From NCBI RefSeq assembly GCF_019104725.1, contig NZ_JAHRXF010000002.1, positions 248,001 to 312,000 on the forward strand: a stretch of DNA of 64,000 nucleotides. Reading direction: 5' to 3'. Under the pieces are notes generated by a model. That model ran no database searches. It was given only the letters and a program-made list of their open reading frames with translations, and was not told where the DNA came from. Position numbers and translations under genes: made by a program. The DNA is from Streptomyces corallincola (GTDB lineage Bacteria > Actinomycetota > Actinomycetes > Streptomycetales > Streptomycetaceae). This document shows, piece after piece, positions 1 through 10,572 of the stretch (its first letter is position 1; each line of letters starts with the position of its first letter).

Positions 1-288
<288 letters not shown>

Positions 289-399
289 CCCCCGTGCTCG
301 TCCGGAGGGGGCGGGTGTGTCCCGCCCCCTCCGTCACGCCCCCTAGAATTGACCCCAACACCCGGCACTACCGCCGGGTGGTGACCCGAGGAGCCACCC

Positions 400-777
400 T
401 TGGCTGCTGAGCTGCACGTCGAGCTGGTCGCCGCGGACCGCCAGGTCTGGTCCGGCGAGGCCACCCTGGTCGTCGCGCGTACCACGTCCGGCGACATCGG
501 CGTCATGCCCGGTCACCAGCCGCTGCTGGGTGTGCTGGAGTCGGGCCCGGTGACCATCCGCACGAGTGACGGCGGGACGGTCGTCGCCGCCGTGCACGGC
601 GGTTTCGTCTCGTTCGCGGACAACAAGCTATCCCTGCTGGCCGAGGTCGCCGAGCTCTCCGACGAGATCGACGTCCAGCGCGCCGAGCAGGAACTGGAGC
701 GCGCGAAGGCGGAGGACGACGACGAGGCCAAGCGCCGCGCCGATGTCCGCCTCCGGGCGGCGACGGCGGCGCGTTGA
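400..777 (+). CDS. atpC: ATP synthase F1 subunit epsilon
   Basis: This 125-residue protein has the usual actinobacterial size for the epsilon subunit, which couples the rotor to the F1 head and modulates ATP hydrolysis. The start is TTG at 400, preceded by GAGGAG at about 388-393; no ATG or GTG gives the conserved beginning AAELHVELVAADRQVWSG. The N-terminal beta-sandwich carries the family signature GDIGVMPGHQPLLGVLESG, and the last 40 residues are a charged helical hairpin rich in Glu, Arg and Ala. It is the last gene of the atp operon, 111 bases after atpD and just ahead of a 19-bp terminator stem. Confidence 0.96.
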   Translation: MAAELHVELVAADRQVWSGEATLVVARTTSGDIGVMPGHQPLLGVLESGPVTIRTSDGGTVVAAVHGGFVSFADNKLSLLAEVAELSDEIDVQRAEQELERAKAEDDDEAKRRADVRLRAATAAR

Positions 778-803
778 CCCACCGCGCCGCGTGATGACGT
801 CAC

Positions 804-867
804 TCAGCCGCGGTCGGTCCGGAGCAATCCGGACCGACCGCGGCTGAGGCGGATGTGGGTGTTTTTT
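804..867 (+). terminator. Intrinsic terminator of the atp operon
   Basis: A perfect 19-bp inverted repeat (804-822 with 829-847, six-base loop) lies 27 bases after the atpC stop and is followed by a run of six T at 862-867. A stem with a T tract is uncommon in such GC-rich DNA, so this is a convincing factor-independent terminator closing the ATP synthase operon and separating it from the DUF2550 gene. Confidence 0.9.
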
Positions 868-925
868 CCGTTCCATTACCTGATAGTTCGCGTTCAGTTC
901 CCCGCAGGGGAGACGAGGAGGGTCG

Positions 926-1378
926 GTGCCGATGGTCCTCGCTCTGACCGTGTGCGGGATCGTGGTCGTGCTCGCGGCCCTGGGACTCTTCCTGTTCGGG
1001 CTGCGCCGCAGACTGATCCAGCGCTCCGGCGGGACCTTCGACTGTTCGCTGCGCTGGGACGTCACCGGTCCCGGCGACACCGGTGGCAAGGGCTGGAGCT
1101 ACGGCGTCGCCCGCTACAACGGCGACCGCATCGAGTGGTACCGCGTCTTCTCCTACGCGCCGCGTCCGCGCCGCACGCTGGAGCGCGCCGCGATCGAGGT
1201 CGCCGGCCGCCGCCTGCCCGAGGGCGAGGAGGAACTGGCCCTGCTCTCCGACGCGGTCGTCCTGACCTGTGTGCACCGGGGCACCCGGCTCGAACTGGCG
1301 ATGAGCGAGGACGCGTTGACGGGGTTCCTGGCGTGGCTGGAGGCTGCCCCGCCCGGACAGAGGGTGAACGTCGCGTAG
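926..1378 (+). CDS. DUF2550 family membrane protein
   Basis: A 150-residue protein that commonly follows the atp operon in actinobacteria; its function is not known. Residues 1-25 form one N-terminal transmembrane helix (LALTVCGIVVVLAALGLFLF) followed by RRRLIQRSGGTFDCSLR, typical of DUF2550; the rest is a soluble domain rich in beta strands. GTG at 926 sits close behind AGGAGG (916-921); an ATG two codons downstream at 932 has better spacing and cannot be excluded. It lies after the atp terminator, so it is probably transcribed separately. The stop codon lies in the loop of a bidirectional terminator shared with the convergent chitinase. Confidence 0.88.
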   Translation: MPMVLALTVCGIVVVLAALGLFLFGLRRRLIQRSGGTFDCSLRWDVTGPGDTGGKGWSYGVARYNGDRIEWYRVFSYAPRPRRTLERAAIEVAGRRLPEGEEELALLSDAVVLTCVHRGTRLELAMSEDALTGFLAWLEAAPPGQRVNVA

Positions 1379-1394
1379 CGGCGTTCACCCTCTG
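1358..1394. terminator. Bidirectional terminator between DUF2550 gene and chiC
   Basis: A perfect 13-bp inverted repeat (1358-1370 with 1382-1394, 11-base loop) between two convergent genes. The TAG stop codon of the DUF2550 gene (1376-1378) lies inside the loop, so the stem begins within that coding sequence. There is no T tract, which is usual for Streptomyces hairpin terminators. Confidence 0.7.
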
Positions 1395-1410
1395 CCGTAC
1401 CGCGTGCGGG

Positions 1411-3240
<1,830 letters not shown>

Positions 3241-3305
3241 GCGGCGCCTCCTTGTGTCTCGGGGGGTCACGGGCGTGACTGAGCCCTCACGCCCACGGTG
3301 CCGCG

Positions 3306-3347
3306 AGACTAAAGAGGTCTGGACCACAGGTCAATAGGTCTGGACCA
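3306..3347 (-). promoter_or_regulatory. chiC promoter with two 12-bp direct repeats
   Basis: Read on the minus strand, TGGTCCAGACCT occurs twice (3347-3336 and 3326-3315), 21 bp apart, i.e. on the same face of the helix. A -35 TTGACC (3334-3329) lies between the copies and a -10 TAGTCT (3311-3306) follows at a 17-bp spacing. This is the arrangement known for Streptomyces chitinase promoters, where the repeats mediate chitin induction and glucose repression and resemble half sites of the DasR response element. The transcript leader would be about 60 bases. Confidence 0.88.
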
Positions 3348-3462
3348 CTTGAGAAAGAGCTGGGGGCTCCCCTCAACTCCCTTGTAAAAGCTGTGGCTTG
3401 ACTGTCGGGTCGCTGGGAATCCCCTTCGACGCGGGGTGCGGCGACAGTGGATCATCGGGGCC

Positions 3463-3963
3463 ATGACACGCACCAAGACGCCTGCCGCCCGGGACGAGCG
3501 CACCCAGCTCACCACCGCGCTCACCTATGTGCGGGACACCGTGCGCGCCAAGTGCGCGGGGCTGTCCGACGAGGACGCCCGGCGGTCGCTGCTGCCCGGC
3601 TCGCCGCTGATGACGGTCGCCGGGCTTGTCCATCACCTGCGGTGGGTGGAGTACTTCTGGTTCCGCGTCGTCTTCCTCGGTGAGGAGAGCCGGGTGCCCT
3701 GGACCGACGAGGAACCCGACCGGGAGATGCTGCTGGCGCTTCGGGTGCCGCTGTCGCGGTTGCTCGCGGAATACGCGGAGGAGGCCGCTCGGCACGACGC
3801 GGCGGTCGCCGGGTACGGGTTGGACGCGCGGGCGCGGGTGGAGCGGCGGGGGAGGTTCGTGGATCTGCGGTGGATCATGCTGCATCTCGTCGAGGAGACG
3901 GCCCGGCACAACGGGCATCTGGACATCCTGGGCGAGCTGACGGACGGGGTGGTGGGGGACTGA
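3463..3963 (+). CDS. DinB/DUF664 family protein
   Basis: A 166-residue four-helix-bundle protein of the DinB-like superfamily, whose members are metal-binding proteins; some are thiol-dependent transferases (mycothiol or bacillithiol), but the substrate here is unknown. Visible hallmarks are VAGLVHHLRWVEYFWF in the first half and LHLVEETARHNGHLD near the C-terminus, which supply the histidines of the usual three-His metal site. ATG at 3463 gives the family-typical beginning MTRTKTPAARDERTQL; a GTG at 3436 is possible but less well placed. It is divergent from chiC and convergent with the adenosyltransferase gene. Specific function is not inferable. Confidence 0.85.
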   Translation: MTRTKTPAARDERTQLTTALTYVRDTVRAKCAGLSDEDARRSLLPGSPLMTVAGLVHHLRWVEYFWFRVVFLGEESRVPWTDEEPDREMLLALRVPLSRLLAEYAEEAARHDAAVAGYGLDARARVERRGRFVDLRWIMLHLVEETARHNGHLDILGELTDGVVGD

Positions 3964-3975
3964 GGGGGCACCACC

Positions 3976-3998
3976 GGCCCGCCCGTGCCGGGCGGGCT
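3976..3998. terminator. Hairpin between convergent DinB-like and pduO genes
   Basis: A 9-bp perfect GC stem (3977-3985 with 3989-3997, three-base loop) lies 13 bases after the DinB-like stop and 15 bases beyond the convergent adenosyltransferase stop. It can terminate both transcripts. Confidence 0.6.
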
Positions 3999-4012
3999 GT
4001 TCGGGCGCTGCC

Positions 4013-4585
4013 TCAGCGTTCGCCGCCCGGTACCCACAGGACGTCGCCGGTCTGCTTGTTGGCGGTGCGGGCCAGGATGAAGAGGAGGTCGGAGAGGCGG
4101 TTGAGGTAGGTGGCGGTGAGCGGGTTCATGTGGTCGGCGTGCTGCTCCAGGGCCGCCCAGGTGGAGCGTTCGGCGCGGCGGACGACCGTGCAGGCCTGGT
4201 GGAGGAGGGCCGCTCCGGGGGTGCCGCCGGGGAGGATGAACGAGCGGAGCTTGTCCAGGCGCTCGTTGAAGCGGTCGCAGTCGGCCTCCAGCCGGTCCAC
4301 GTAGAACTGCTCGACGCGCAGCGGCGGGAACTCCGGGTTCTCGACCACCGGGGTGGACAGGTCGGCGCCCACGTCGAAGAGGTCGTTCTGCACACGGGTG
4401 AGGACCTCGGTGACCTCCGTCTCCAGGGCGCCCAGCGCGATGGCGGTGCCGATCGCCGCGTTCGCCTCGTTGGCGTCGGCGTACGCCGAGATCCGCGGAT
4501 CGGTCTTGGCGACCCGGCTCATGTCGCCGAGCGCAGTGGTGCCCTTGTCGCCGGTCCTGGTGTAGATGCGCGTCAGATTGACCAT
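4013..4585 (-). CDS. pduO: PduO-type ATP:cob(I)alamin adenosyltransferase
   Basis: A 190-residue enzyme that transfers the adenosyl group of ATP to cob(I)alamin, making the coenzyme B12 used by acyl-CoA mutases. The N-terminal signature RIYTRTGDKGTTALGD (residues 5-20) is the ATP-binding motif of the PduO/MMAB family; later motifs include YADANEANAAIG, PGGTPGAALLHQACTVVRRAER and LNRLSDLLFILAR, which form the five-helix bundle. ATG at 4585 is the only start that keeps this motif. Its job fits the rest of the window: icmA at 29.4 kb needs adenosylcobalamin and meaB at 21.9 kb protects such mutases. The symbol denotes the family type; mmaB or cobO labels also occur. Confidence 0.93.
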   Translation of the reverse strand: MVNLTRIYTRTGDKGTTALGDMSRVAKTDPRISAYADANEANAAIGTAIALGALETEVTEVLTRVQNDLFDVGADLSTPVVENPEFPPLRVEQFYVDRLEADCDRFNERLDKLRSFILPGGTPGAALLHQACTVVRRAERSTWAALEQHADHMNPLTATYLNRLSDLLFILARTANKQTGDVLWVPGGER

Positions 4586-4918
4586 GCGGCCAGCCTAATG
4601 AGCGATTCCCGCGCGGGCGCGCCGGTACCGTTGCGCGCCCTCTGCCCCGGTACGTCCGCCGCCCCCGGAGCGGGGGGTGTGAACCGTGCGAAGCGGGCCG
4701 AGACCATGCCCTTCTCCCCGCCCCCGTACAGGACCTGTTGACCCAAAAGCCCCTCAACTGCGCTGCCCGCGGGCCCTGCTGACCGCCGCCGGTGTGATGT
4801 CCGTCAATTGAGACGTGACGCGCGTTACTTACCGGTCACACAACGGCTCCGGAGCGCTATGGTCCGCCGGAGGGACAGACGTCTCACAGCAGCGCGGACA
4901 GCAGCACAGGGAGTCGGA
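4586..4918. promoter_or_regulatory. Divergent intergenic region with promoter for the hydroxyacyl-CoA dehydrogenase gene
   Basis: No gene is visible in these 333 bases. On the plus strand a -10 like TATGGT (4858-4863) is preceded at 17 bp by GTCACA (4835-4840). An imperfect dyad GTTACT-N4-GGTCAC (4824-4839) overlaps the -35 and resembles a TetR-type operator; a similar, perfect dyad occurs at 33704-33721. The minus-strand promoter of the adenosyltransferase was not resolved. Confidence 0.45.
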
Positions 4919-5767
4919 GTGGCACGCAAGCTCGCCGTCGTCGGAGCCGGTCTCATGGGGGCCGGTATCGCCCAGGTCGCCGCACAGGCGGGCTGGGAGG
5001 TCGTCCTGCGCGACATCACCGACGAGGCGCTGCGACGCGGCACCGACGGCATCGAGGCGTCGTACGCCAAGTTCGTCGCCAAGGGCAAGCTGGACGCGGC
5101 GGACGCCGGGGCCGCCCTCGGCCGGATCACCGCCACCACCGACCTGGACGCCGCCGCCGACGCGGACCTCGTGGTGGAGGCGGTCTTCGAGAAGCTGGAG
5201 GTCAAGCACGAGATCTTCCGCGCGCTCGACAAGATCGTGCGCGAGGACACCGTGCTCGCCTCCAACACCTCCGCCATCCCGATCACCAAGATCGCCGCCG
5301 CCACCGCACACCCCGAGCGGGTCGTCGGCGTGCACTTCTTCTCGCCGGTGCCGATGATGCAGCTCGTGGAGCTGGTGCGCGGCTACAAGACCAGCGACCG
5401 GGCCCTCGCCACCGCGAAGGAGTTCGCCGAGTCCGTCGGCAAGACCTGCATCGTCGTCAACCGCGACGTCGCCGGGTTCGTCACCACCCGCCTCATCACG
5501 GCCCTGGTGGTCGAGGCGACCAAGCTCTACGAGTCCGGGGTCGCCACCGCCGAGGACATCGACACCGCCTGCAAGCTGGGGTTCGGGCACGCGATGGGCC
5601 CGCTGGCCACCGCCGACCTGACCGGCGTGGACATCCTGCTGCACGCCGCCGGGAACATCTACACCGAGTCCCAGGACGAGAAGTTCGCCGCGCCGGAGCT
5701 GATGCGCCGGATGGTGGACGCCGGTGACATCGGCCGCAAGAGCGGGCAGGGCTTCTACACGTACTGA
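4919..5767 (+). CDS. 3-hydroxybutyryl-CoA dehydrogenase (NAD(P)-dependent)
   Basis: A 282-residue enzyme, the standard length, interconverting 3-hydroxybutyryl-CoA and acetoacetyl-CoA. The N-terminal Rossmann motif VVGAGLMGAGIAQ is at residues 8-20; the catalytic His139 lies in VGVHFFSPVPMMQLVELV with partner Glu151, and NRDVAGFVTTRL supplies the conserved Asn. The GTG at 4919 follows AGGGAG and places the Rossmann strand at the N-terminus; upstream in-frame ATGs add about 37 Arg-rich residues with no counterpart in the family. It may feed the ethylmalonyl-CoA or butyrate routes together with the thiolase at 20.6 kb and isobutyryl-CoA mutase. A stable hairpin follows the stop. Confidence 0.93.
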   Translation: MARKLAVVGAGLMGAGIAQVAAQAGWEVVLRDITDEALRRGTDGIEASYAKFVAKGKLDAADAGAALGRITATTDLDAAADADLVVEAVFEKLEVKHEIFRALDKIVREDTVLASNTSAIPITKIAAATAHPERVVGVHFFSPVPMMQLVELVRGYKTSDRALATAKEFAESVGKTCIVVNRDVAGFVTTRLITALVVEATKLYESGVATAEDIDTACKLGFGHAMGPLATADLTGVDILLHAAGNIYTESQDEKFAAPELMRRMVDAGDIGRKSGQGFYTY

Positions 5768-5784
5768 CCCGTACTCCGCCGGAA

Positions 5785-5813
5785 CATCCCCGGGGGCGTC
5801 ACCCCCGGGGGTG
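5785..5813 (+). terminator. Terminator after the hydroxybutyryl-CoA dehydrogenase gene
   Basis: A 12-bp stem (5785-5796 with 5802-5813, one G-T pair) with a five-base loop, starting 18 bases after the stop. The core CCCC GGGGG / CCCCC GGGG arms make it very stable. Confidence 0.7.
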
Positions 5814-5930
5814 AATTCCGTATCGGTTCGCTCACAACCAGCAACCGACCCGGCCCTCACACAGTCAGACGGTGCACAGCACGGGCACCGTCACGGAGTA
5901 CCCCACGACCGCACTCAACGGGGAGCGCAT

Positions 5931-6254
5931 ATGCACATCAGGGGCGACCACGCCGAGCTGCTCGTCGGGGGCCGCCTCGATGTCCGGACAGCGGCGGACG
6001 CCCGTACGGTCCTGCACGGCGCCGTGGACGACGGCGCCGGGGACCTGGTCCTGGACCTGTCCGAGCTGGACTCCTGGGACGCCACCGGCCTCGGCGTCAT
6101 CATGGGCGCCCACCGGCGGGCCGGCCGCTGCGGACGGCGCCTGGTGCTGCGCGGGGTCCCGGCGCAGATGCAGCGCCTGCTGGTCGCCACCCGGCTGCAC
6201 CGCATCCTCGCCATCGAGGGCGGCATCGGCGTCGAGTCCCTGCCCCGCGTCTGA
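5931..6254 (+). CDS. STAS-domain anti-sigma factor antagonist
   Basis: A 107-residue single STAS domain related to SpoIIAA/RsbV/BldG, which release sigma factors by binding anti-sigma kinases such as RsbW-type proteins. The conserved phospho-acceptor loop reads DSWDATGLGVIMG (residues 47-59); Thr52 occupies the place of the phosphorylated Ser in SpoIIAA, so partner-switching by a kinase is plausible. ATG at 5931 follows GGGGAG. No anti-sigma gene is adjacent; an HATPase protein occurs at 62 kb but there is no evidence that they interact. It sits alone between a terminator and a gap of about 270 bases. Confidence 0.85.
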   Translation: MHIRGDHAELLVGGRLDVRTAADARTVLHGAVDDGAGDLVLDLSELDSWDATGLGVIMGAHRRAGRCGRRLVLRGVPAQMQRLLVATRLHRILAIEGGIGVESLPRV

Positions 6255-6528
6255 CCCGTCCCGTCCCCGGCGGGGCCCCCGTCCCGCCCCCGGCGAGACC
6301 CGGACGCAGCCGCCGAACCGCGCGTCGAGGGCATTCCCCACCCGACCGTGACGTCTCGGGCCGGGTGGCCCCCCGCACTGTCGTAGAGGCCGTGCGAAGG
6401 TTTAGGGTTCGGTCGCCCGCTGCTTCGTCACCCTTCGCGCGGGCCCGGACCAGAAGCGACAGAGCGGTGTGCGGCGGCCGGAGGGGCCGTCATGCGAACG
6501 CACACGACGCTACTTGGGGCAGATACGC

Positions 6529-9048
6529 ATGGACCCGATCATTCCGGGAGCCGAGGACCACGGCCGCGCGCTCAGCCGCCGCCCGCCCCGAGACTCCCTC
6601 GCCACCGACTTCGGCCAGGCCGCGCCGGCACCCGTGCGCACCGCCCGCGTCGTCACCGGCGACCTCCTGCTCACCGTCAACCCCGTGGACGGCAGCGAGG
6701 TCGAGCCCTGCCCGCCGTACGCGCGCCCCGACACCCCCCGCCGCCGCGCGGGCGCCGACCGAGCCGACGCGGAGCGGGCCGCCCGCCCGCCGGTGCCGCC
6801 CGGCCCCGCCCGGCCCGCCTCCGGCCTGCTGGAGCGCCAGGAGGACCGCGAGCACCTGGTACGTCTGCTGGTGCGCGGCCGGTCCGTACGGCTCACCGGG
6901 CCCGGCGGCTCGGGCCGCACCGCCCTGCTCGACCTCGTCGCCGAGGACAGCGCCGACCTCGCCCCCGACGGCGTGATCCGTCTGAGCGGCTTCCACCGCA
7001 CCGCCGACGACCTGCTGCACGACCTGTTCCACGCCGCCTACGACGCCCCCGGCCTCCACCCCACCGGTGACCAACTCGCCGCCCTCGTCGGGGAGATCGG
7101 CGCCGTCGTCGTCGTGGACGACCTGGAGTTCGGCGGGCCCGCGCTCACCGGGCTGCTCGACGCCACCCCCGAGTGCGCCTACCTGTTCGCCGCCACCCCG
7201 GACGTGCCCGCGCCCGCCGCCGACTGCGACATCGACGAGGTCGCCCTCGCCGGTCTCGACCGCGCCGCCGGGGTGGAGATCCTGGAGCGGGCCGTGGGCC
7301 GCGTCCTCACCGAGGAGGAGTCCAACTGGGCGGGCGACGTCTGGTTCGAGTCCGAGGGGCTGCCGCTGCGCTTCGTCCAGGCCGGTGCGCTGCTCCGGCA
7401 GCGCGAGCAACTGCGCGCCAGCACCGGCGCGGTGGACGAGTACGGCGTCTTCGAGGTCGTCCTGCCGCCCGTGGACGCCCCGCTGGACCCGGCCGAGGAC
7501 GAGAGCGCGCCCCCGCTGCCCTCCCTCGGGGAGGCCGCCGGACCCGCGCCGCTGCTCGCCGCCCGGCTCAGCGCCGCCGCCCGCGCCACGCTCCGCTTCG
7601 CCGTCGCGCTCGGCGGCGAGGTCCCGCACCAGGCGCACCTGCCCGCGCTCGTCGGGGACACCCACGCCGACGCGGCCCTCGGGGAACTCGCCGACTGCGG
7701 TCTCGTCTCCCCGGTCGGCTCCCGGCACCGGCTCGCCGCCGGGGTCCTCACCCAGCTGGAGGCCGCCGGGTACGGCGCGGACGCGCCCGCCGACGCCACG
7801 GCCGCCGCCGAGCACTACGTCTGGTGGACCGGCCACCCCTCCGTCACCCCCGAGCGGATCTCCGCCGAGGCCGACGCGGTGCTCGCCGCGCTCGCCGCCG
7901 TCGCCCCGCTGGCCGGGCCCGCCGACGCCGACGGGTCCGACGGCCCCGACGAGCGGGACCTCGCGCTGCGGCTCGCCCGTACCGCCGCGCCCGCCTTCGC
8001 CGCCGGACTGCGCTGGAGCGCCTGGGAACACGCGCTGCGGTCCGGCGGCGAGGCCGCCCTCCTCGCCGGTGACCTCTCCGCACAGGTCTACTTCCACCAC
8101 GAGTTGGGCGTCCTCGCCCTCTGCTCCGGTGAACTCGACCGGGCCCGAGCCGAGTTGGAGACATCCGGCGGGCTGCGCGGCGCCCTCACCGACAAGCGGG
8201 GAGCGGTCGCCGGGCTGCGCGCGCTCGCGCTGGTCGCGGACCTCTCCGGTGTCGCGCCCGCCCCCGCCGCCGAGGAGGCCCACGAGGCCGCCCGCCCCAA
8301 GGAGCCCGTCGCCGCGCTCCCCGTGTCCACCGCGCACCCGCTGTACGCCCCCGTGCCGGACGCGGACGCCACCCGGCGGCTCCCGGCCGCGCCGGGCGCG
8401 CAGCGCGGCGGTATCCGGCGCCTGGCCCGCCGCAACTTCGTCGCCGCGGGCTCCGGTGCGCTGCTCGCCGCCGTGCTCGGTACGGTCGTCACGCTCGGGA
8501 TGACCTCCGGTGCGGGGGACGGCAAGGACCCCGCCGGACGGGTCGAGGTGGACCCCACGGTCGGGCAGGACCCCGGCGACAGCGTCCTCGGCGCCAACCC
8601 CGGCGAGTCCAACTCCCCGCGCCGCGCCCCCGCGTCCCCGTCCACGAGTCCCACCGATCCGGGGCCCGACGGTACGTTCGGCACGGCGGACGATCCGACG
8701 CCCACGTCCACGAGGTCGGCCACGGTTCCTCCGTCCACCGCCACGGGGACGCGGGGCGCCGGGGAATCCGGGGGGCCCGGCGGTTCCGGCGGCTCTCACG
8801 GCGCGGCCACGCCCACGAAGTCTCGTCCGAGTACGTCCACGAAGCCGGGTTCTCCTCCGCCGGACACGCCGTCCACCAGTGCCGACCCCTCGGACAGCGG
8901 GGAGCCCAGTACGTCCCCCTCCGAATCGCCCTCGCCGCCGCAGACCTCCACCTCTGCGAGCGACGTGTCCTCCGGCCCGGTGAGCACGGGGCCTGTGAGT
9001 ACGGGGTCAGTCGGCACGGGGCCCGCGAGCACGGGGGTGCCCGCGTAG
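6529..9048 (+). CDS. P-loop ATPase-like membrane protein with Ser/Thr/Pro-rich extracellular tail
   Basis: An 839-residue protein of unknown function. After a disordered N-terminus, residues 124-131 read GPGGSGRT, a Walker A motif with Arg in place of the usual Lys, and VVVVDDLE (193-200) is a good Walker B, so the middle resembles an AAA/STAND-like NTPase with an altered P-loop. Later residues (about 300-600) look helical. One transmembrane helix (about 640-664) follows a basic RRLARRNF patch, and the last 170 residues are low-complexity Ser, Thr, Pro and Gly, expected outside the cell and possibly glycosylated. ATG at 6529 was chosen because homologous text begins MDPIIPGAEDHGR; the upstream ATG at 6492 is out of frame. 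Conserved position before nucS in Streptomyces. Confidence 0.8.
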   Translation: MDPIIPGAEDHGRALSRRPPRDSLATDFGQAAPAPVRTARVVTGDLLLTVNPVDGSEVEPCPPYARPDTPRRRAGADRADAERAARPPVPPGPARPASGLLERQEDREHLVRLLVRGRSVRLTGPGGSGRTALLDLVAEDSADLAPDGVIRLSGFHRTADDLLHDLFHAAYDAPGLHPTGDQLAALVGEIGAVVVVDDLEFGGPALTGLLDATPECAYLFAATPDVPAPAADCDIDEVALAGLDRAAGVEILERAVGRVLTEEESNWAGDVWFESEGLPLRFVQAGALLRQREQLRASTGAVDEYGVFEVVLPPVDAPLDPAEDESAPPLPSLGEAAGPAPLLAARLSAAARATLRFAVALGGEVPHQAHLPALVGDTHADAALGELADCGLVSPVGSRHRLAAGVLTQLEAAGYGADAPADATAAAEHYVWWTGHPSVTPERISAEADAVLAALAAVAPLAGPADADGSDGPDERDLALRLARTAAPAFAAGLRWSAWEHALRSGGEAALLAGDLSAQVYFHHELGVLALCSGELDRARAELETSGGLRGALTDKRGAVAGLRALALVADLSGVAPAPAAEEAHEAARPKEPVAALPVSTAHPLYAPVPDADATRRLPAAPGAQRGGIRRLARRNFVAAGSGALLAAVLGTVVTLGMTSGAGDGKDPAGRVEVDPTVGQDPGDSVLGANPGESNSPRRAPASPSTSPTDPGPDGTFGTADDPTPTSTRSATVPPSTATGTRGAGESGGPGGSGGSHGAATPTKSRPSTSTKPGSPPPDTPSTSADPSDSGEPSTSPSESPSPPQTSTSASDVSSGPVSTGPVSTGSVGTGPASTGVPA

Positions 9049-9073
9049 TCCGCCGGGTGCGGGTCCGCTCCGG

Positions 9074-9193
9074 CTGGTCGCGCAGTTCCCCGCGCCCCCA
9101 AGGGAGTTGCGGCTCGCGTCGGCTGAATTGGTGCACCACTCGGCGCACGTCCACGGCAGCCCACTCAAGGGGCGCGGGGAACTGCGTGACCAG
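9074..9193. repeat. 25-bp inverted repeat of the common Streptomyces intergenic type
   Basis: Arms 9074-9098 and 9169-9193 are complementary with one mismatch and flank about 70 bases. The arm core CGCAGTTCCCCGCGCCCC is a sequence seen many times between genes in Streptomyces genomes, so this is a dispersed palindromic element, perhaps also terminating the two convergent genes on either side. No transposase is present. Confidence 0.75.
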
Positions 9194-9209
9194 GTGGAGT
9201 GGGGACGTT

Positions 9210-9881
9210 CTAGAAGAGGCGGAGTTTGTCGTCCTCGATGCCTCGGAGGGCGTCGTAGTCCATGAGGTGGCAGTGGATGCCGCGGTCGGTGGCGAGGACG
9301 CGGGCCTGGGGCTTGATCTCCTGGGCCGCGAAGACGCCGCGGACGGGGGCGAGATGGGGGTCGCGGTTGAGGAGTTCGAGGTAGCGGGTGAGCTGCTCGA
9401 CGCCGTCGATCTCCCCGCGCCGTTTGATCTCGATGGCGACGGTCGCGCCGCTGGCGTCGCGGCACAGGATGTCCACGGGGCCGATGGCGGTCATGTACTC
9501 GCGCCGGATCAGGGTGTACCCCTCACCGAGGGTCTCGATGCGGTCGGCGAGGAGTTCCTGGAGGTGCGCCTCGACGCCGTCCTTGATGAGACCGGGGTCC
9601 ACACCGAGTTCGTGCGAGGAGTCGTGCAGGATCTCCTCCATCGTGATGATCAGTTTTTCGCCCGCTTTGTTGATCACGGTCCACACCCCCGCCTCGTCGC
9701 CCGAGCCCTCCTTCAGAGTGCAGGGCGGGGACATCCAGTTGAGGGGCTTGTAGGCCCGGTCGTCCGCGTGGATGGAGACGCTGCCGTCGGCCTTGACCAG
9801 GATCAGACGGGGGGCCGAGGGCAGGTGGGCGGTGAGTCGGCCGGCGTAGTCCACCGAGCACCGGGCGATGACGAGACGCAT
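9210..9881 (-). CDS. nucS: Mismatch-specific endonuclease NucS/EndoMS
   Basis: A 223-residue nuclease that cuts both strands at G-T, G-G and T-T mismatches and provides the mutS/mutL-independent mismatch repair of actinobacteria, acting with the sliding clamp. The C-terminal catalytic domain has Asp137 in GPVDILCRD and the E-x-K pair Glu151/Lys153 in [10 protein letters not shown]; the N-terminal dimerisation domain begins [19 protein letters not shown] at 9881 gives this exact family start. The final residues DKLRLF resemble a clamp-binding C-terminus. The neighbours agree with S. coelicolor SCO5388. It is monocistronic, divergent from the SCO5389-type gene. Confidence 0.95.
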   Translation of the reverse strand: MRLVIARCSVDYAGRLTAHLPSAPRLILVKADGSVSIHADDRAYKPLNWMSPPCTLKEGSGDEAGVWTVINKAGEKLIITMEEILHDSSHELGVDPGLIKDGVEAHLQELLADRIETLGEGYTLIRREYMTAIGPVDILCRDASGATVAIEIKRRGEIDGVEQLTRYLELLNRDPHLAPVRGVFAAQEIKPQARVLATDRGIHCHLMDYDALRGIEDDKLRLF

Positions 9882-10179
9882 GGTCGGCAACGCTACTCGA
9901 CGCACCGGGGTGCACGCGATTCGCCCTCTGGCCGCCCCGTACCCCCGTCAACCCCGGTCCGCCGAACCACCCGTTTCATCCCTGGAAACTCTTGTTCATC
10001 CTTGGCCGATTGTGTACGCAAAGGGACCAACTCATATACGCATTCTGCTGGTGCGGTCACGGTCCGTTGCCTACCGTAGGGACGGGACGTCGCGGCCCGT
10101 GCACCGAGCGTGTCCACGGCGTACGTCCCCTTCGTCTGTCCGGCAACCCCTGGCCAGCAGGGGTGCGAGAGGAGAACCC

Positions 10180-10572
10180 ATGTCGCTCGACGTCTCACCG
10201 GCCCTACTCGAACAGGCCGAGCGAGGCGAGGTCGATGAAGCCGAGTTCATCGACTGCGTCCGGACCTCCCTGCCCTTCGCCTGGGAGATGATCAGTTCCC
10301 TGGTGGCCCAGCTGAAGGTGGACGGCGGTCCCTTCGCCGACAACCAGACGCCGCCGCCCAACGAGCAGGCCCGTGGCCAGCTGCTCCGCGCACTCGCCAG
10401 CGACGCGATACGCGGCGCGCTCCAGCGGCACTTCGGGGTGCGGCTGGCCTTCCAGAACTGCCACCGGGTGGCGGTCTTCCCGCTGGATTCCTCGGTGGAC
10501 GACCGGCTCGCCCGCTTCACCTCCGCACGCGCGCAGCTGCTCAACCAGTCGCCGGAACTCCGGGACTGCTGA
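10180..10572 (+). CDS. SCO5389 family protein, function unknown
   Basis: A 130-residue soluble protein conserved next to nucS in Streptomyces and named after the S. coelicolor locus. It begins MSLDVSPALLEQAERGEV and contains FIDCVRTSLPFAWEMISSL and FGVRLAFQNCHRVAVFPLD; I see no catalytic motif, membrane segment or signal. ATG at 10180 follows GGAGAA. A leader of roughly 100-250 bases separates it from nucS. Function cannot be inferred; conservation beside a mismatch nuclease is suggestive but not evidence of a shared role. Confidence 0.82.
   Translation: MSLDVSPALLEQAERGEVDEAEFIDCVRTSLPFAWEMISSLVAQLKVDGGPFADNQTPPPNEQARGQLLRALASDAIRGALQRHFGVRLAFQNCHRVAVFPLDSSVDDRLARFTSARAQLLNQSPELRDC

Noticed and set aside
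9074..9193. Inverted repeat as the ends of an insertion sequence
   Set aside because: Only 70 bases lie between the arms and no target duplication or transposase is seen; it fits the common dispersed palindromic element.
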